This document shows positions 6,218-9,386 of a stretch of DNA of 9,386 nt, one piece after another. The DNA is from Verrucomicrobia bacterium UBA1412 (GTDB lineage Bacteria > Verrucomicrobiota > Verrucomicrobiia > Limisphaerales > UBA1412). The stretch's first letter is position 1. Each line of letters opens with the position of its first letter. The stretch spans positions 1 through 9,386 of the forward strand of contig DBPU01000008.1 in NCBI GenBank assembly GCA_002305615.1. The letters are read 5' to 3'. The notes under the pieces are model-generated. The model was not told the DNA's origin and ran no database searches. It saw only the letters and a program-made list of their open reading frames with translations. The translations under genes and the position numbers were made by a program.

Positions 6218-8301
6218 AAGAGTATCAGTCAGAAGAGATTCGTAATTTTGCTCTATTGGGTCATGCCTCCTCCGGAAAAACCATGCTAAGTGAGGCGATT
6301 TTGGTGAATGCCGGCATTATTGGGCGATTAGGCTCTATCGCAAACGGCTCCACTTTCTCAGACTATACCGATGAGGAAAAGAAACGTCAGATCTCCATTC
6401 AAACGTCCTTAATGAATTGCGATTGGAATGGGAAAAAGCTCAATTATATTGATAATCCGGGTTACCTGGATTTCATCAGCGAATCTCTGGGTGCGATTCG
6501 GGCCACAGATGCTTCTCTCATCGTGATTCACTCTGAAATGGGTGTGCAGATCGGTACTGATACAGCCTGGAATTACTCGTCTCGTGCTGATAAAGCCAAA
6601 ATGGTCGCTGTCAATGCGCTGGATAGGGAACATGCAAACTTTGACCAGGTGCTTGAGCAGATCAATAAGAACTTCTCCGAATCACCCACTCCGCTCACTT
6701 TCCCCGTTAATCCCGGACTGGGCTTCAACCAGATCGTGGACGTTATAAATATGCAGCTGCTGACTTACCAAACCGATGGTTCTGGTAAATTTGAATCGGC
6801 ACCCCTCACTGGAGACCTCAAAGCGCGCGCTGAAAGCTATTATGAATCCTTAGTGGAACACATTGCTGAATCCGATGACGCATTGACGGAAAAATTCTTC
6901 GAAGAAGGAACCCTTAGCCCCGAGGAAGTCAAAGCCAATCTCCACAACGCTTTTGTCAAACGGACACTCATCCCGCTTTTTGCTGTTTCCGCCGAGCAAA
7001 ACATCGGTGTACAACCGATGCTTAACTTTATAGCCGATTACGGAGCCTCTCCCTTTGACCGCGCACCAGTCGTCGCTAAAAACAGCAATGATGAAGAAGT
7101 CACCCTTGATCCCAAATCCGCAGACCCGGTGGTTTTTGTTTTCAAGACGATTAACGAATCACACGTGGGCGAAATGCTCTTAATTCGTGTCTTTTCAGGA
7201 GAGCTGCTTTCGGGTACAGATTTATTTAATACCAAGTCGAATACGCCCGAGCGCGTCACACAATTATTCTTCCTCAATGGCAAGAATCGCGGTGCTGCCA
7301 ATAAACTGGTAAGCGGCGACATCGGAGCTGTGGTTAAACTCAAAAACACACACACTGGCGACACTCTCTCCTTGTCCAAGAAAGCAGTCACCTTGCCGCC
7401 CATCCCATTCCCTCGTCCGAATATCCATGCAGCCCTCTCTCTTAAAGCAAAGGGCGAAGAAGAAAAGATGGCCGTAGGTTTGTCTCAAATACATTCAGAG
7501 GATCCTTCCTTTTTCTATATAGTAGACCCTGAATTGCATCAAACGGTGATCTCTTGCCAGGGGGACCTTCATATGGAAGTTGTTGCGGAAAAGATTCGCC
7601 AGCGCTACAAAGTCGATTTCGATCTGATTGAGCCCAAAGTACCATTCCGCGAAACGATCAAAGGCAAAGGCGAAGCCAAGTACCGCCATAAGAAACAATC
7701 CGGTGGAGCTGGACAGTTTGCAGAAGTCTGGATGCGCATTGAACCTAAACAGCGCGGTGAAGGTGTTGAGTTTATCCAGTCTCTGGTAGGTCAGAACGTA
7801 GATCGCTCCTTCGTTCCTTCCGTGGAAAAGGGTGTTAAAGCCGCATGCAAAGAAGGAATCCTGGCCGGCTATCGCATTGAAGATGTGAAGGTAGACTTTT
7901 ACGATGGAAAAATGCACCCGGTCGACTCCAAGGATATTGCCTTTCAAATCGCCGGAAAAGAGGCCTTCAAGGAAGCGTTTACCGCTGCCAGACCTTGTCT
8001 TCTGGAGCCGATCAGCTTGGTTAAAATCGTCACCCCGGAAGCTTGCATGGGAGCTGTGATGGGAGATCTCTCCAGCCGCCGTGGTAAAATCCAGGGTATG
8101 GAGGCTGAAGGAATGAATCAGGTGCTTAAAGCCATGGTCCCTGCTATGGAGCTTTATCGCTACGCTTCAGCCTTGCGCTCCCTCACGGGTGGCCGTGGAA
8201 TTCACTCGGAAGAATTCAGTCACTATGAAGAGATGCCCAAGGAGATGGAAGCGAAAGTGGTAGCCAAGAGCAAAGAGCTTAAGGCTGCACCTCAATCCTA
8301 G
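6214..8301 (+). CDS. EF-G-like translational GTPase (EF-G-2/FusA2 type)
   Basis: A 695-residue protein with the full five-domain EF-G layout: G domain (about 8-280), II (about 303-390), III (about 400-475), IV (about 478-600) and V (about 600-680, with LTGGRGIHSEEFSHYEEMP). G1 is GHASSGKT (16-23). G3 is DNPGYLDF (80-87) where canonical EF-G has DTPGHVDF, so the catalytic His is Tyr. G4 is NALD (134-137) instead of NKxD. GVQIGTDTAW (110-119) and the G3 Tyr resemble, from memory, the EF-G-2/FusA2 paralogues of Thermus and mycobacteria, whose role is unsettled. Domain IV keeps the tip motif DGKMHPVDS with His568. Canonical EF-G is usually encoded with rpsL-rpsG-tuf; this gene stands alone, so it is probably a paralogue. 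Start ATG 6214 is the only sensible one (in-frame stop at 6166-6168). A strong terminator follows. Confidence 0.9.
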   Translation: MKEYQSEEIRNFALLGHASSGKTMLSEAILVNAGIIGRLGSIANGSTFSDYTDEEKKRQISIQTSLMNCDWNGKKLNYIDNPGYLDFISESLGAIRATDASLIVIHSEMGVQIGTDTAWNYSSRADKAKMVAVNALDREHANFDQVLEQINKNFSESPTPLTFPVNPGLGFNQIVDVINMQLLTYQTDGSGKFESAPLTGDLKARAESYYESLVEHIAESDDALTEKFFEEGTLSPEEVKANLHNAFVKRTLIPLFAVSAEQNIGVQPMLNFIADYGASPFDRAPVVAKNSNDEEVTLDPKSADPVVFVFKTINESHVGEMLLIRVFSGELLSGTDLFNTKSNTPERVTQLFFLNGKNRGAANKLVSGDIGAVVKLKNTHTGDTLSLSKKAVTLPPIPFPRPNIHAALSLKAKGEEEKMAVGLSQIHSEDPSFFYIVDPELHQTVISCQGDLHMEVVAEKIRQRYKVDFDLIEPKVPFRETIKGKGEAKYRHKKQSGGAGQFAEVWMRIEPKQRGEGVEFIQSLVGQNVDRSFVPSVEKGVKAACKEGILAGYRIEDVKVDFYDGKMHPVDSKDIAFQIAGKEAFKEAFTAARPCLLEPISLVKIVTPEACMGAVMGDLSSRRGKIQGMEAEGMNQVLKAMVPAMELYRYASALRSLTGGRGIHSEEFSHYEEMPKEMEAKVVAKSKELKAAPQS

Positions 8302-8324
8302 CTCTTATTGTTCACTCTAAATTG

Positions 8325-8361
8325 AAAACGTTAGGTGGAGTCAATTCCGCCTAACGTTTTT
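8325..8361 (+). terminator. Strong intrinsic terminator after the EF-G-like gene
   Basis: AAAACGTTAGG (8325-8335) pairs perfectly with CCTAACGTTTT (8350-8360), and the stem continues inward through about five more pairs including two G:U, to a TCAA loop. It ends in a run of five T. It begins 23 nt after the stop codon and isolates the EF-G-like gene from efp. Confidence 0.85.
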
Positions 8362-8511
8362 ATGTTCAACCCAAGAGAGCCACACAGTTCTGCCCTTTGG
8401 CAACCGAGAGAAGGGATAAAAAATATTTTTTGGCAAAGCGAAAAAACTCCTCAGCCATAGGACAATCATTGGTAAGTGTTTTTCGCCGGCATCTCGTTCA
8501 AGAATTTCTCC

Positions 8512-8540
8512 TTGTCAGCAGAGTTCTTTGAAAGTACACT
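8512..8540 (+). promoter_or_regulatory. Candidate upstream promoter for efp
   Basis: -35 TTGTCA (8512-8517), 17-bp spacer, -10 TACACT (8535-8540). Initiation near 8547 would give a leader of about 44 nt containing the purine-rich AAGAGGAGAGAGA. The -10 is only a fair match. Confidence 0.35.
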
Positions 8541-8572
8541 TCGCGGGTCACTCGCTTAAGAGGAGAGAGATT

Positions 8573-8581
8573 TGATACAAT
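8573..8581 (+). promoter_or_regulatory. Candidate extended -10 promoter close to the efp start
   Basis: TGATACAAT fits an extended -10 (TGn followed by TACAAT, 5 of 6 matches). Initiation 6-9 nt downstream would fall at about 8587-8590, within a few bases of the efp ATG at 8591, giving a leaderless or nearly leaderless mRNA. No clear -35 is present at normal spacing. Confidence 0.35.
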
Positions 8582-8590
8582 AGTAATTAT

Positions 8591-9148
8591 ATGCCAAGCG
8601 CTAATGATATTCGCAGAGGACAGGCTCTTATTTATAATAACGATGTCTGTGTTGTTCTTGAATGCACACACCGCACCCCTGGGAACCTCCGTGCTTTCGT
8701 CCAAGTGACATTACGTAGCCTGAAGACAGGAAAATCAACTGATGTCCGCTTCAGTTCCACTGAAAAGGTGGAAGTTGTCCCTATGACAACTCAGAAAATG
8801 GAATACAGCTACAAAGATGGAAATGACTTTGTTTTCTCTGATCCAGAAACCTACGAAACTGTCACTCTGACCCCGGAACTAGTGGGCAGCGCTGCTAATT
8901 ATTTGACTGAAAACGCACTGATAACCGTCACTTTTGTGGATGGTAAAGTCGTCGGAATTGAGCTTCCTTCTTCCGTCGCTCTGTTAGTTACCGACGCACC
9001 CGACGGTATTCGAGGCGATTCTGCCAATAATGTAATGAAGACAGTAACACTGGAGACTGGCATCAATGTTCAGGCTCCGCTGTTTATTAAAACGGGCGAA
9101 AAAATTAAAATTGATACTCGCACGGGTAAGTACATGGAGCGCGCCTAA
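8591..9148 (+). CDS. efp: Translation elongation factor P
   Basis: A 185-residue EF-P of normal length with its three beta-barrel domains. KOW-like domain I runs to about residue 63, the central OB domain follows, and the C-terminal OB domain has GDSANNVMKTVTLETGINV, APLFIKTGEKIKIDTRTG and KYMERA. EF-P enters the ribosomal E site and rescues stalling at consecutive prolines. Without gaps, TPGNLRAFVQVTLRSLKTG aligns to E. coli KPGKGQAFARVKLRNLKTG, so the tip residue (E. coli Lys34, lysylated, or Arg where rhamnosylated) is Asn32 here. None of the known Lys or Arg modifications could apply at that position. The ATG at 8591 is the only start (in-frame stop at 8573-8575). An SD-like AGGAGAG is 23 nt upstream, too far for usual use. 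Terminators lie on both sides, so it is probably monocistronic. Confidence 0.96.
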   Translation: MPSANDIRRGQALIYNNDVCVVLECTHRTPGNLRAFVQVTLRSLKTGKSTDVRFSSTEKVEVVPMTTQKMEYSYKDGNDFVFSDPETYETVTLTPELVGSAANYLTENALITVTFVDGKVVGIELPSSVALLVTDAPDGIRGDSANNVMKTVTLETGINVQAPLFIKTGEKIKIDTRTGKYMERA

Positions 9149-9168
9149 GCCTCCTATTTTACACAGTG

Positions 9169-9200
9169 AAAAGGGCGGCTTAAAAAACCGCTCTTTTTTT
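9169..9200 (+). terminator. Intrinsic terminator after efp
   Basis: AAAAGGGCGG (9169-9178) pairs with CCGCTCTTTT (9188-9197), 10 bp with one G:U pair, across a 9-nt A-rich loop, ending in a run of seven T. It begins 20 nt after the efp stop and precedes thyA by 22 nt. Confidence 0.8.
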
Positions 9201-9222
9201 GAATCGTTTACTCTCGTTCACT

Positions 9223-9386
9223 ATGAAGCAATACCATGATCTTCTGAAGCTCGTCCTGGAAAAAGGAACATGGACGTCCAACCGAACCGGAGTTAAAACG
9301 AAATCCTACTTCGGAGCCCAGGCTCGTTTCCCCCTGGCAGACACTTTTCCGCTGCTCACGACCAAAAAAGTCCACTTACGCTCCAT
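9223..9386 (+). CDS. thyA: Thymidylate synthase, 5' end only
   Basis: The first 54 codons of a ThyA-type thymidylate synthase, cut by the window edge. MKQYHDLLKLVLEKG matches the family N terminus. NRTGVKTKSYFG corresponds to the usual DRTGTGTLSIFG loop, whose Arg binds the dUMP phosphate; the Arg is kept and the preceding Asp is Asn. FPLLTTKKVHLRS is a nearly invariant ThyA segment. The enzyme methylates dUMP to dTMP using methylene-tetrahydrofolate. The ATG at 9223 gives the standard length before the Arg loop. No SD is visible, and the start is only 22 nt beyond the efp terminator, so either its promoter overlaps the terminator region or it relies on read-through. Domain completeness cannot be judged. 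Confidence 0.93.
   Translation, partial: MKQYHDLLKLVLEKGTWTSNRTGVKTKSYFGAQARFPLADTFPLLTTKKVHLRS

Noticed and set aside
8418..8431. A perfect 14-bp palindrome, AAAAAATATTTTTT, in the gap before efp
   Set aside because: Simple A/T runs form such palindromes readily; there is no associated gene, GC stem or conserved partner to suggest a function.
8396..8436. Two copies of TTTGGCAA spaced 33 bp apart
   Set aside because: An 8-bp repeat of this composition is expected by chance in a window of this size, and neither copy aligns with a promoter element.
1..9386. CRISPR, insertion sequence, prophage, toxin-antitoxin or defence system
   Set aside because: No regularly spaced repeats, transposase, integrase or terminal inverted repeats were seen, and all recognised genes are core housekeeping functions.

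Overview
The window carries eight recognisable genes from what looks like one ordinary bacterial chromosome. No rRNA, tRNA, CRISPR array, insertion sequence or phage gene was seen. The gene set, moderate GC content, scarcity of well-placed Shine-Dalgarno (SD) sites and a histone-H1-like lysine/alanine tail on RsfS would fit the PVC group, perhaps Verrucomicrobiota. That placement is an inference from impression, not a phylogeny.

Left part (1-1421, + strand): the 3' end of an unrecognised gene whose product ends in a single membrane anchor, followed 8 nt later by a complete calcineurin-like metallophosphoesterase. Middle part (1453-5840, all - strand, read right to left): rsfS (ribosome silencing factor with a long basic tail), mnmE (tRNA U34 modification GTPase), then ktrB and ktrA (two-component K+ uptake system). 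A terminator-like hairpin follows rsfS and another follows mnmE. The second directly abuts a good sigma70-type promoter for ktrB, so K+ transport is probably its own transcription unit.

A 373-nt intergenic region (5841-6213) separates rsfS from the rightward genes. It holds two divergent promoters whose -10 elements overlap on opposite strands, an 8-bp inverted repeat, and a possible 18-codon leader ORF whose stop overlaps the next start codon. Right part (6214-9386, + strand): an EF-G-like translational GTPase of the EF-G-2/FusA2 type, a strong terminator, efp (elongation factor P), another terminator, and the 5' end of thyA (thymidylate synthase).

The functional theme is translation (RsfS, MnmE, EF-G-like, EF-P) beside K+ homeostasis and dTMP synthesis. 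I see no convincing new multi-gene system. The points most worth checking are residue-level and regulatory: EF-P has Asn where nearly all studied EF-Ps have a modified Lys or an Arg; the EF-G-like protein departs from consensus in the G3 and G4 motifs; RsfS has a histone-like tail; and rsfS and the EF-G-like gene appear to share a symmetric bidirectional promoter.
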